64,000 nucleotides of DNA from Ciona savignyi (Eukaryota > Chordata > Ascidiacea > Phlebobranchia > Cionidae), in contig CH003086.1 in assembly GCA_000149265.1 (NCBI GenBank), positions 442,084-506,083 of the forward strand, in the 5' to 3' direction. Positions within the stretch are counted from its first letter, which is position 1, and each line of letters starts with the position of its first letter. Shown here one piece after another: positions 23,121-35,000 of this stretch. The notes beneath the pieces are model-generated. The model ran no database searches. It saw only the letters and a program-made list of their open reading frames with translations, and was not told the origin of the DNA. The position numbers and the translations under genes are program-made.

Positions 23121-23285
23121 GTTGTGGATGGTTTTCGAATGTGTAACAATTGTCGTCAAAAACGTTGCTTAGCGATTCAAATGTGCCAGAAACTCTGGTT
23201 CCAGCAGGGTAAAAATAATCTTGAAAGAATTGGACCACAATTATTCAACTTTGTTGAAAATCCACTCAAGCACAGGAAAACTTGA
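23121..23285 (+). CDS. Possible alternative terminal exon of MRPL30
   Basis: The exon starts after an acceptor (CTCTTTAAAG) and encodes 54 residues plus a stop, in the same phase as a possible donor in MRPL30 exon 4 (GAATGGAAG|GTGGTT at 22772/22773). Spliced this way, the protein would end in a Cys/Lys-rich tail (FRMCNNCRQKRC, then MCQKLWFQQG) and reach about 213 residues. AATAAA at 23333-23338, 48 bp past the stop, could serve this form. I do not recognise the peptide. It could instead be the last exon of an unseen gene or a chance frame. Confidence 0.4.
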   Translation, partial: VVDGFRMCNNCRQKRCLAIQMCQKLWFQQGKNNLERIGPQLFNFVENPLKHRKT

Positions 23286-23361
23286 AACAGCAGACAAGAC
23301 AAGTGTACTGTGATTTATTAAATGTCAATCCTAATAAAACGTTCCAAAAGTACAAATATGA

Positions 23362-25561
23362 TTAATTAATTGTTAAACCATCCTGTTGTAATTCTTGACT
23401 GTGTTGTGTCTGCAAATCACTTAGCTTTTTCTTTAACACTGCAAGACCATTTAAAATAATATTTTCTGGTCTTAATGCCCCGGTTGTTTCCACATTGAAG
23501 TAAAACTTGTTTGGTTTTCCATGAGGATCAAAACTAAAGAGAATTTAAACAGATTTATTATAGGTGTTGCAACTGTACCTTATTTAATCTGTACAAAGTA
23601 AACAAAACCACTTACTCAGCTTGGTATTTATCTTCTTCATCAGCAAGTTCGGTATATTCACTTTTGGGCCATTCTTCTGGCTTTGGAAATGTTGTATGTC
23701 TCAGTGCATTATCTGGGTCATATTCAAAAGCCACTGCACTTACGCTTTGCCATTTTGCATGTTCTTTTCCTGCAAAGATCATAATGTAAAAATATAAATG
23801 TTTACCTTAGTTCTGACAAATTTATACCAAAACCCTTTTTGGCAAAAGCTTTAAATTTTAAGGCCTGCCCTTTCCTTAGCTTGGCAATAAGAATATCGTC
23901 TTGTTCACCAAAAGATTTACTGCTGTCCCCGCGAATCCGTGATGTGATAGGAACTACCTGTGTGATGGGAGCATGGTATATGGGGTTTTGGTTGCTAAGG
24001 ACTTTACCTTCGGGTTCATTGAAATTAAATCTCTGGTGGTGACCTGTCTCGTTCCTTCACTAGTGCATTTTACATCCAGATAAAACTCAATGGAGCATTC
24101 TTGACAGAAATCATCGCACATGCAGTCTCGGGAATACTGCATTAATTATATTATCATTTAGAAGTTTTAGTTCGTTTAATTTGCTGGTTAAGATAATGCA
24201 GAGGTTCTTTACCCAGGCTACCTGTGCCCCTTGGGAGTACGAAGCACCAAAGCAGGTGGTATGAGATGCAATACATATTTCAATGCATTGTGTTTTATTT
24301 TATTGTTAGATTAGATAAGTCTTATTCAGATAAGCAATGTACAGAAATAATTCACAAAATTTTAGGGGGTATGAGTGCCAAAAAGGTAAGAACACCTTTT
24401 AAGATGGTGCATCGCCTTTAGCCAAAGGGTTTCTTACTAGTCATTTCTTGGCAAGACTCTTAGCGGATATCACACGAATCCAGTGGATTATTGGGTTTCA
24501 ATAATTTGAAGGAACATCTAAATCCTATACAACACACTGTAATAGCTCTGGTAACCCGATGGTCGGCATGTAAACTGATACTTACTCGTGTATCACTTCT
24601 TTACGTATTCCTTAGGTAATCTGATGATTGATTTCATTATAATGCTCTTTGCATTAGGTTTGCAAGTGAAGTCACACTGCAAATTTTGGCTATTTATTTA
24701 AAATATTGAATAAATGGTACAATCTTATAAACTTATATGATGTTAACTTAATAGAAAATCAATACAACTGTAGCACCAGAATTTTGTCGACCACATCATC
24801 TGAGGTAAGTGGGATGAGACCGATTCTATGTGAGAGAAACTCGTCATTTAAAACTGAGGAATTTTCTTCTATTTGAATCCAATCAATGGCCAAAGTTGGA
24901 ACCTTTAGTAACAAGATAAAATATAATGGGATATCAATGTGTGTACAAAATAGTATATCACTGTAGTACTTATGTTTGGGGGTGTAGAAAAATGGGGCTT
25001 TCATTACAACATAACTAGTGGCAGATTACTTTGGGTGTCCATTAAATATGGATACATTCTACTATGATATTTCAACCCATAAAATAAAAACCATGTGTGC
25101 TAAAGGCATTTATAGGCAACAAATTTAGCAACAACCTGTAAACTAAAATTAGTAAAATAGAAGGTTCTCCCAAAAAGTATACATGCCAACACGTAATTCT
25201 ACTGTGAAAGTAAAAATTTCCCCATGCATTTGTGTCAATTTCCATTTTTTAAAGTTTTATACTGTTTTCACCAAATTATTTTTGAGATTTGTTGTTCATT
25301 TTTGCTATTTTGTTTGGGCTTTCCACGCCTCAATAGTAGTTTACTGCTAACAAGCACTGATAAAAGTATTTAATTCCACTCCCAAACTTCTTATCTACGC
25401 AAGATTATATTTTTTTTATATAAAAAACTTTTGCTTACCTCTGCGATAAAAATCCGACGTATAGAATTCGCTGTGCTAAGGTCCGTATCTTTAATAATAA
25501 ACTTGACATTGTATTGTGTAAGTTCTGCAATTTCTACTGTTGGTTGATTAGCATACGGCAT
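23362..25561 (-). CDS. POLR2C: RNA polymerase II subunit RPB3
   Basis: This alpha-like subunit pairs with RPB11 in the assembly platform of nuclear RNA polymerase II. Six exons on the minus strand join in phase: 25561-25439, 24902-24777, 24136-24008, 23957-23828, 23769-23616 and 23533-23362, giving 277 residues (human 275). The start is fixed by the near-invariant MPYANQPTV. Further landmarks are the alpha-type [25 protein letters not shown], the zinc loop C88-x-C90-x3-C94-x2-C97, [32 protein letters not shown] and the C-terminal [10 protein letters not shown]. The donor of exon 2 (CTG|GTGCTA) is weak but phase and homology require it. An antisense AATAAA at 23319-23314 lies 43 bp past the stop. 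The 3' end converges on MRPL30. Confidence 0.96.
24470..24600 (+). mobile_element. SINE 3' half in POLR2C intron
   Basis: It matches the family's GGATTA.TGGGTT, TTGAAGGAACATCTA, ACAACACACTG.AATAGCTC and GGTAACCCGATGG blocks in order, antisense to POLR2C. The head is missing. Confidence 0.75.
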
Positions 25562-26639
25562 TGTCAAGATTGAGTAGTTATCGTCTTTTTGCCAATACAA
25601 AATACTTAAATTTCATGTTAAAAGTGAGTAGGATACCAGATATGTACAGTCCATTCAAGCGGAACGAATCCTTTTTTCTTTTAGTCAATTGATATCAACC
25701 AGTACGTCAGAACATCGCTGTGGAAACTGGCTCTTCACCGAAACGTGACGCACGCACGCGATACGCTACTTTGACGCCTCAAAATAGTGGCGTCACATAC
25801 GACACTTTTTATAGTATTGTCTTATTGTCGCGGTGGACGGTTGTACCCTGAACATTCCATACAGATACGATAAAAGCAAGTTATATTTTTGCGCTCCGTG
25901 TTTTAAAAAATGTTCGGACACTTTAACACAAAAGATGCGCTTTCATTAATCCGCTGGGTTTAGGGCTTTAGGCAATATCCGTTAAGTGCCTTGCCTAAGG
26001 ATACAACGGACTAGCTAGCTACCAGTTTCGTATCTGCAACCCTTCGGCTAAAAGGCGACGCACTTAACCATCAGACTAATCTACCAGGAAATAAAAGAAA
26101 TATTAAATAACAATGAAAAATACATTATTTAAAATATATTATATCCCCCAAAATTCTGCAATAAGGTAAAAAAATTAGTTTAATAGTGCGTTTTTAAAAG
26201 GGGTTTAAAATTTGTATGGCTTCTGCACTGAATTTGACTTTATTAAAAGTTTAAACTAACTTATAACTTAATTTGGCGCAGTAACAAAAATAATTTAGTG
26301 ACTGACAAAAGAAACGTAATACCGTAAAAAATACAAGTAAAATCAACTGTAAAAGTAACGAACTGAATTTAATCCCGCTATAATAAAACAATCAACGATA
26401 AGCACGCGCGCCATATAAATTCAGATTGATTAAGTGATGCCTATGTTAAAAGAGACGCATGCAAAAATATACATAAAAAACTCGTTTCATTCACCCCTTT
26501 TTAAAAATAAGACTTGCTATATCGCTGAAGGGTAAATGCCTTTGTTACTGCGAACTGATCGTCTGACAGTATGGTCGGTATTATCATAAGTAATATTGGG
26601 GGTAGTAGGCTTGCTGACAATATCAACTGTAGAAGAAGG
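25562..26639. other. Upstream of POLR2C, no gene
   Basis: This stretch holds the presumed POLR2C promoter (no clear TATA box) and a SINE at 25937-26090. The rest is AT-rich sequence without protein resemblance up to the Ty3/Gypsy fossil. Confidence 0.55.
25937..26090 (-). mobile_element. SINE head, antisense
   Basis: The sequence is ATTAATCCGCTGGGTT, CTTGCCTAAGGA, CTAGCTAGCTACCAGTTTCG, then AAAGGCGACGCACTTAACC. This is the head and centre of the family in reverse orientation, without the tail part. Confidence 0.82.
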
Positions 26640-28710
26640 GTTATTAGAAATTAGCGGTGCTAGAATCATCGCTTAAATTAGGTGAGATAGGGTTCAAAAT
26701 TTTCAAACTAAGTTCGGTATCCCCATCAGCAGTCACGTGCTCAACAGGATCATGTGGACAAGGTGTGATGTCTCTGAGCGAGACAATTGCTTCGCGACCA
26801 TTCGGAAACCGAACATTTCCGTAGGTAGGATTAATATTTAATAGTTCAGCCTCATCTGCTAGCGGCGCGCTATTGTTCGGTCTTACAAATCGGCGTAAAT
26901 ATACTTTTCCAGGGCTGGTCATCCATGATGGGATCGATTCGCCGTTGTTGATCTTCTTTAAGAAATTTAAAAAAATCGTTCATGGGACATTAGTATAGCA
27001 GTACATACTAAAGATCGAATGGAAATAAGGGCGTCGGGCAAAACTGTTTTCCATTAAGACTGCTGCAAACGGCGCGTCTTTAAAGCCAGCAAAATAGTGT
27101 TCCACGCAGTCCCAACACATTTCTCCGTGTGTCCATTTCCAGCAGGATGATATATACTTAATTTGCTTGAAGCAATACAACGTAGCAACAAATAGCTTTT
27201 AAATTCGTTTAATGCAAAAGCTGGTCCATTGTGAGGAGTGGATAAACCCAGGAGTCACACACAACGCAAACAACTTGTCGAGAGACAAGTGATCATGATC
27301 CGTGCACGGTTGGGGTCTTGTCCTTACATGGAAAAACAAAAGGAAATCATAAAAAACTCGAAGACACTCCATGGGCTGCGACGTTGTCTTGATTAAGATT
27401 ACCTTGCATTCAGCTGTAACCCTTCGAACATCCGCATTGAAGTATGGCAGGTTCTTTGTACGAACAAAGTGTAACAGGCGTAAGACACCAGGATGACAAA
27501 AGTTATTTTGAAGGTATATTCCAGATTGTACACGGCCGAGGAAGGCGAGCAAAGTGCTCTTGTTAAAGAACCCACGTTTTGTTGTCCAGGGTGATACTTT
27601 ATAACGTATGAAAATGCAGCCAGCTCCATGCACCATATAGCTGGACTTTATTATTCTTGATCTTGGATCGACTACGACTGTCAAGCATAAAAGCAACGGA
27701 ACGTTGGTCAGTGATCAGTGTAAACGCGGCACGAAAGCCACTGGTCGCCTACCTTGATTTAAAATGGCAGAAACTGTGACATCCGAAGCGTAACATTCGA
27801 CAACGAAATAGGCATATACTCATCAATGGATCGCACAGCATAGCGTTTTGGAGATCGTTTTTCGAAGTGTTAAACATTTTATCTTTAGCAGGGGGAATAT
27901 CTTTAATCGCTACCAGAGGTGGAATTTTATCCCCAAAATCACGAGCATACCTTGCATAATACGCAAACATCGCAAGGACTGCACGAAGGGATCGTACATC
28001 GCTGGGTGGAGGAAATTCTTGAACAGGGCGCATGCGTTCTGGGTTTGGTTTTATTTTACCGTTTCCAACCACATATCCAAGAATTTTATTATACGTTAGG
28101 CTTGAAATCGTTTTGGTTTCGTTTATGGTAAAGTTTCGACGTTTAATTGCGTCCATGAAGGCGTTTACTTTAATGTCGTGATCTGCTTTATCACGACCAG
28201 CAACTGTTATGTTATTAAGGTATAGAAATGTGTTCTTTAAGCCCTCGTCCTTAATAAATTGACCCATCTTTCATTGGAAAGCGGCAACTTCGTACTTTAC
28301 ACCAACCAAATGGAATATGAATAAATTCATACAGCCTACCATTAGCTTCAAATGCGGTGTAGTTACGTTCCGATTCGACGATTGAAATTTGATGGCAGGC
28401 CCACACAAATCAAAAGTTGAGAACACTGTATTTGAAAAGTTCAGTTATCATGTTATCTATGGTAAGGAAATAGGCATCCTGCTATGTATTTATATTAATG
28501 GTTTGCGAGCAGTCAACTCACACCAGTTTTTTTTGTGTCGGTTTGTTTCGTCATTTACAACCACGACTTGCGCAAGCCAGAGAGATCTGCTAACTTGAAT
28601 TACACCTTCGTAAACTGCTACGTAAAATAAAGTCTCGGTCCTTCGAATTAAAACGAAAATCTAAACCAAGAATGACGTCACTACAAAACTGTTCAAGCAC
28701 ATGCAGCTTT
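26640..28710 (-). mobile_element. Ty3/Gypsy LTR retrotransposon pol fossil
   Basis: Minus-strand remnant about 2.1 kb long. From its 5' side it shows the end of a protease-like region, reverse transcriptase (LAQVVVV, YTAFEANGRLYEF, and a segment around LRAVLAMFAYYARYARDFG), traces of RNase H, and a C-terminal pol segment near 26644-26922. The style fits the Gypsy elements described in Ciona. It is clearly broken, with several disruptions. No LTRs were recognised, and a SINE abuts its right edge. It looks old. Confidence 0.85.
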
Positions 28711-28712
28711 GA

Positions 28713-28995
28713 AGCATTATCCTATCCTATCCTATCCTATCATCTTTATCCCCGTGAATGGGAAAACCAAGGGGGTTAACAGACGGGCAATCGTCAGATC
28801 ACCTCGCGCCCATCGTCGGGTTATCGGAGCTATTGCAGTGTGTTGTATATGATAGACGCGTTCCTTCAATTTGGTAGAACCCATTAATCCGCTGGGCTCA
28901 GGCCCAATGACACAACCGACTAGCTAGCGACCAGTTTCGCACCTTCAACCTTTCGATTGAAAGGCGACGCATTTAACCGTTAGACCAACGGGCCG
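28713..28995 (-). mobile_element. tRNA-derived SINE, nearly complete, antisense
   Basis: Four tandem units of TCCTA-type tail (28717-28740) are followed by ATCTTTATCCCCGTGAATGG, ATCGTCAGATCACCTCGCGC, GAGCTATTGCAGTGTGTTG, ATTAATCCGCTGGGCT, CTAGCTAGCGACCAGTTTCG and the head GGCGACGCATTTAACCG. A short segment before the centre is missing compared with 49474-49790. Confidence 0.9.
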
Positions 28996-29393
28996 GACAA
29001 AATTATACTATACATCTCTAATCTTTAAAATGGCCAAAAATAAACCAATCGATTACAACTTTAAAGAGAGGAGGAACGCCATTTACACTTGGTGAGATGA
29101 CGGGTATGTTTTCAAGTTAAGCTTTTCGCATATAGATACATCGATATACCTTTCGGAACTGCCAAAATGTCGTTAGGTACCCTGCCTGTATATACACACA
29201 GCATACAATTTGTGTTTTTTTATAGTTGACACTTTCTAGTTTTTAAATTGTTTTACAAGTCCTCGTCCTTTTTCTCTCTTGTCCACTTGTCCAGTCCCTT
29301 TTTTAAATTCTTAGCGTCTCTTGTACCTGTACCATGTCTGCACTAACGAGCTGTATGAGCTTTAGAATGTAAAAAGGCTACTTTTATACGAAT
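28996..29393. other. Upstream of DCAF10
   Basis: No gene or repeat was recognised. It presumably contains the DCAF10 promoter and leader. A pyrimidine-rich run near 29260-29290 is the only compositional feature. Confidence 0.5.
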
Positions 29394-31923
29394 ATGGCTT
29401 TTTCCATTAATTCTTGGTTAGAAGCTCGACGTATAGGTGTTCAGTCATTTCCTGAAAGAAAACAAGACTTATGTTCTAATTTTGGAAGGTTTTTGCATCG
29501 GAATGTAGCCACTCAAAAAGTTGAAAATATTTTGTGGAAACAGTTGTACAAAAAGGAGCCATTTGTACCCGATTATCATTCTAATGTGGGATATGGTGGA
29601 GTTTTTGGCTTAAAATATTCACCTGATGGGTATGTCAAAAAACCTTTTAAAATATTATGAAAGCTAATTTTGATTTTTCTTAAACTTTTAATTAATCTCT
29701 TACCAGTATATTTTAGAAAACTGGTGGTTGCAGCATGTGAAAATAATGCTGTTGTGATGCTTGACCCACGGACGATGAGTATAGTTAATCAGCGTCAAAA
29801 CGTACATACAAAGCATTGCAATACAATCACTTTCATAGATGACCTTCTTTTCACAACCTGTTCTGATGATGGTAATGTGGCAATTTGGGATGTCAGGAAC
29901 ATAAAAGAGGTTTGTAATTTATTTTACTCTGCTTTAAGATACTTTTGTGTCATAATTGCAGGCTAAATACTTATTAGTGTTAGTGATATATAGATTATTT
30001 TAGTAATCTTTCATTAAATTCAGTCATTTTACCAAATTACAATAACAAATCTGTAACAAGGTATATTTATTCAGGAAGTTTTAATGCTGCGTGGACACAA
30101 AAATTGGGTTAAAAACGTTGAATACCATAAACAAAGTAAACGCGTGTTGTCTGCTGGATTTGATGACCAGATTATAGCTTGGGATATCAACAAGTATTGT
30201 TTTGCTTGTTGTAATTTTTATTCTATTTATACAACATATACTTAATTTGTCTATCGACTCTATGCTAAATCAATTTGTTGTGAGTTGAAAAAGCTAAAAA
30301 AAATGTTTAGGGCTTATATTCTCAATATGAATAAAACCACAACAAGTAAAATCGTGTGCACATTAATATTGTATGTTATTTTCTAATTGTTACTGTTATA
30401 TCTATGAAAAAACAATTCTATCACCAATTAAAAGTAAAATGAGAGCATCGTATACGTTTAGGTGCAGCCCTAGAGAATGGTCTCTGCTGAAGTTCAATGT
30501 AGAACCTTTCAGATATGAATGTTGTGTAATAGGTATTATCTTATACATCAGTACATGCTTATGGTAACTTACTCTAAATTTGTGCGATATGTTTTTTTTG
30601 GATTCCAATTTATATAACCTCATAACCAGTTGTAATTGATTTATGTCTTTTTTTAAAAAATGGGCATTGTTCTGATATTTTTCAATTCTTTCAGTGTGCT
30701 TCCAAATGGAGAATGCCAGTCAGATGTGGTTTTAAACTGTCCACGATTGATACGGATGAAGTTATCACCTGATGGTGCAAGCATGTACTTTAGTACCATA
30801 CAAGGGATTGACCTAATTGCCATTCACAATCTAAATGTTAGTGTCTTAGACATACTTTTTTACCCAACTATTAAACAATGTCTTTTATGTCAGGTAAAGA
30901 AACTCAAATCAGATATAAATAAAATTATTTTAAAAGATGATTTTGGTGAATATTCTGTTAAATATAAGAACACGAGTTTGACTGTTAACCGCAAAGAACC
31001 ATTTGATGATCAATCAAAGGCAATTTTAAAGTAAGAGGTCATTTTTAATGAAACATTGCTTACATGTGCTAGTTTTATTAATTAGCATTATTATTGATGT
31101 TTGACTATTTTCGTTTAAAAGTATAAGTATATTGTAATTATTTTTTTAAGGAGGAATCACTTGGAGTTGTATTTTGGTTACAGTGGTGATATTGGCAACT
31201 GCGAGTCACATAACATTTTTTGCCAGTCTATTGATGTCCATCCACATAATATGGCTGTGGTCCTGAGATATGATCGATTCTCCACTGTCAACGAAAAGGT
31301 AAAATTTGTTAGTTAAAGTGTATTAAATTAAATGTAATTAGAGAGTTTTGTTTATTAATTTTTGTAGGCCTTATATACCAGTAGTAGCTGGAACACCATG
31401 GTTTATTTTAAGATTATTGATTAACATAGATTATTTTTTTTAGTTTACATCAGTTCACAATACTTGGTCATATTACCATGGCCAGAGTGGAGGAAACAAA
31501 GCCTATCTCGATGACAGAGCTAAAAAAGCTGATATTCCACTTCCCAGAGGTACACCTACCAACATAATAGCGGAGGAGAACTCTGACAATGTGGAGTATA
31601 TCCAGGAAGTGTCATTCTCACCATGCGGACGATTAATTGCATCACCGTTCGGCTACGGCATTCGCCTACTCTCCTTTGCTGAAAACTTTCCTGACTACCA
31701 GGCACACATTGCTTCTCGTCTTCACAGATTTCACAAGAATGCGGAAGGGTGCAATAGCGTCATGCCAGAACATGCTAATATTCACGCTGCGCCACTCCAT
31801 GAAGTTACATATTGTTTCGGACACAGAAGCTTGGTGCTATCCACTGCTTTCTCACCTCATGGCATACAAATAGTCGCTGGTTCAAAAAATGGCGAGATTG
31901 TATTTTATGAACCTGTGTTATGA
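29394..31923 (+). CDS. DCAF10: DDB1- and CUL4-associated factor 10 (WD-repeat protein)
   Basis: This is a substrate receptor of the CUL4-DDB1 ubiquitin ligase. Six exons join in phase: 29394-29629, 29717-29909, 30075-30193, 30695-31030, 31151-31298 and 31444-31923, giving 503 residues, or 484 if a 57-nt segment in exon 4 is spliced (see 30837-30893). Landmarks shared with human DCAF10/WDR32 are SWLEARRIG near the N-terminus, YGGVFGLKYSPDG, LFTTCSDDGNVAIWDVRN (a WDxR motif of the DDB1-binding type), RGHKNWVKNVEYH, LIRMKLSPDGASM and the C-terminal FSPCGRLIASPFGYGIRLL, then SLVLSTAFSPHG. The human protein is longer at the N-terminus and in the central Ser-rich insert, which is replaced here by a short Lys-rich stretch. 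TRMT44 follows after 154 bp on the same strand. Confidence 0.9.
30837..30893 (+). other. Possible 57-nt minimal intron inside DCAF10 exon 4
   Basis: The segment starts GTTAGT and ends TTTATGTCAG, is AT-rich and is exactly 19 codons long. Retained, it stays open and adds a hydrophobic stretch (SVLDILFYPT). Removed, it joins HNLN to VKKLKSD without a frame change. Introns this short occur in tunicates. Confidence 0.5.
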
Positions 31924-32051
31924 TATTAATTTGGTCACAACAATCTGAAAAACTATTCAATTCAATTATAATTTGTTATTTTGTTTTATATACTGCTCTA
32001 AAAAGTAAAATAATCATCCTTTATTTAATAGTTTGTTTTCATCCTATTTAA

Positions 32052-32065
32052 ACAATTTTTCTTAG
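32052..32065 (+). promoter_or_regulatory. Candidate trans-splice acceptor before TRMT44
   Basis: The sequence CAATTTTTCTTAG is a strong polypyrimidine-AG acceptor ending 12 nt before the TRMT44 ATG. No donor in between is needed to explain it if the leader is trans-spliced. Spliced-leader addition is established in Ciona; its use here is inferred. Confidence 0.4.
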
Positions 32066-32077
32066 AGTACCGGTACC

Positions 32078-35000
32078 ATGTCTTGGCTTACATTAAAAAC
32101 ATGTGAAACTGTGGGCAATGCTAATGCATTTCTTACAGCTGTTTCTATCTGGATCAATAGACCAAATGTTTGCAACAAAATAATCAGCTGTGCAAAAATT
32201 GAAGAAAGAAAAGAAATACACAGTACTGCAAAGAATAACCAAGCTGTGAGTCTACCGGGACATACCTTGGATTTTTGTTCTAAAATTCTTGCAGCACCTA
32301 TCATTTGCCCATTTTGCAATGCACATATCAATCAAGAATCATTAGATGATGCTGAAACGGTACTAAGAAAGTTAGTTCCTCGCAATGATGCTTTTTACCA
32401 GTCTGGTTATGAACTGGTTGTTAAAACAACACAAGTTGTATATTTTATCCCATTGCATTTTCACAAAAATTTACCAAACTCTGATTACGCAATTTATGCC
32501 TTTCTACACCATGCTTGCACTATTAAGGCTCGGATATCCTTCAGAATTATTCTCAGCAGTTTTGGCTCAAGTTCATCAGTAAAAAATGAAACTGGTTTAG
32601 ACAAAATTGCCAAGCCAACGAAATTTTGTTTCGCATCCCCAACTTGGTTAGAAGAAAAATTGCTGCCTTCAATTTGCAAATGGAGCAACGAGGAAATGAA
32701 CAAACTGTCAACGGAATCAATGGATTTTCCTGTTTCTTTGTCTCTTGTTGACAAAGAGAAATACACAATTCTTTACCAAAATCTGAAGAAAAAATATGGT
32801 TATGAATTATCAAAGGTAAATTAGTTCTGACAAAATTTATTTAAACAACTAATTGCAAAGTTTTAAAGTTCTAAATTTATAACAAAAAATATGTATTCAA
32901 GATGTGGCCGGAAGTGACTGACCCCCAAAAATATGTATATGAGGATATTGCAATAGCTGCTTACCTACTAATATTGTGGCAAAATGAAAGAGAGATGCTA
33001 GGGAAAACTACACCTCAATCTTTCATAGACCTTGGTTGTGGAAACGGATTGCTTGTTTATATTCTCAATTCTGAACAGGTATACATTTATTTATATGTTT
33101 GTAACATGGACTTCTATTTTTAACCAGGTTATTAATCCAGATGCTTATCTGCGTTTTATAAAATATTTTATATCATTTATCAAATATACTACCTGAAATG
33201 TAGCACCCAGGTAAAGGGGTCGATATACGGAAGCGTCATGTTTGGGATATTTTAAGCAATGCAAACTTGGAAGAGGCTGTGGTCACGCCTGATGACTTGT
33301 CTCTAGTTCAAGGATATGACTGGCTACTTGGAAATCATTCTGATGAACTAACACCCTGGATACCCGTCATGGCCAGCAGGTATATTTTTTAATACATTGG
33401 TGGTTAAACTTAACATTAGCAAAATTTTAATCAAATACATCACCCTAATTGCAATTACTTTGGAAAACTAGATAATTGTCATTTAACCTTAACATGAAAA
33501 TGTCGTCACACTTGGTTTTCACATGAGTAATTAGTCAAATCCATGTAGTGCTACATCCATCCATATAAAATGAGTTATAACTGATAAAACACTATATAAC
33601 CTGACTGTGAACATATTGTAACTTACATTGATGTTTGCAGACCGTAAAATGACTGGAGCTTAACGTAAACCTTATTTGAAAATCCCTAAGCAAATGTTAA
33701 TTCGACAATTAGGATGGCGTTGATGTGTTGCAAACTGCTATGCGAGCGCGTGTTGTTAAGTTCAGGTCGCGGGGAAGAAGTAATCAATTATCGAAAGAAG
33801 CTTTATTTCCAGAATAGATAAAACAGAAATACAAGAAAACTTCTTCAGTACTCACAAGGCACATATGCCCGTTTGACCAGCATTGTTTTAATTTGACTGG
33901 CGCTGTTTGTTTGCTGCTTGTCATATGACACTCAACTTTAAATATTTATTTTGTGGACATTGACTGAAATTTTTGTTTACTGTATGAATAACTTAAAATG
34001 CGATTAAACCAATTATATTTATATATGCTGTTTAGATGCAGTTACAATACACGGTACTGGGTGCTGCCTTGTTGTTTCTTCGACTTTTACAATAAATTTG
34101 AGAGATCGCAATCCACTACTGGCCAGTACAGAGATTATTTAAATTTTGTTTGCTCAGTTGGCAAGATATGTGGGTTTGAAGTACACGAAGATGTAATGAG
34201 AATCCCGTCAACAAAACGAGTAAATTATTCTTTTATTATCATATAAAAGTGGTTGTGTGAGGCCTTGGAGTTCTCTGCTGTTTGGAGATGTAAAGATGTA
34301 AAGCTGTTAAAATGGCTTTGCCCTTTTTTATCCTGCTGCTCTTGTGACATAATATTTTTTACTTTTTTAAATATATACACTTTTGTAAATAACAAACTTT
34401 TTAGGTCTGTTATGTCGGTATGTCAAAAAACTACCCAGAAGAAAACCATCAATTGAAACAACAGGGAATTGAAACATACGTTAAGTCGCGTTGTAATAAT
34501 GCAAATCTTAAAACTTTAAGCTTTGTACCAAGGCCCAAAATGGAAAAGGTTCAAAACTGCACAAAGATGGACCGAAATATTCAACGTAATATTGTGGACA
34601 CTGTTGTTAATAAACTGTTGTCCGTAACCAATATAAAAGAAATAAAAAATTTGGGTAAGATTTTTTGATTAGTCATGCAGTCGTGTAATTAATTTATCAG
34701 TGTGTAATATGCATGTATTTTCGCATATGGAAATATTTAGTCCCTTTTTAATACTAATTACACGGATGATTAATATCAATAATATTTAAATCTCACCTAA
34801 TGAAGTTCCGAACAGTGAAAATATTGGTTCCTTTATTTCTGTCTGTTCTATAATACACAACCTTTTTGTTTTTTGGACCCAACAATCTTGATTTAATTGG
34901 CCTTTTACATTCATTATTAAAGTTGATTTCGGTTTATAAAAATAATAGCCTATATATAAAAGGAAAATTTGGTTCCGGTTCCAATTACCATCTCCGGAGA

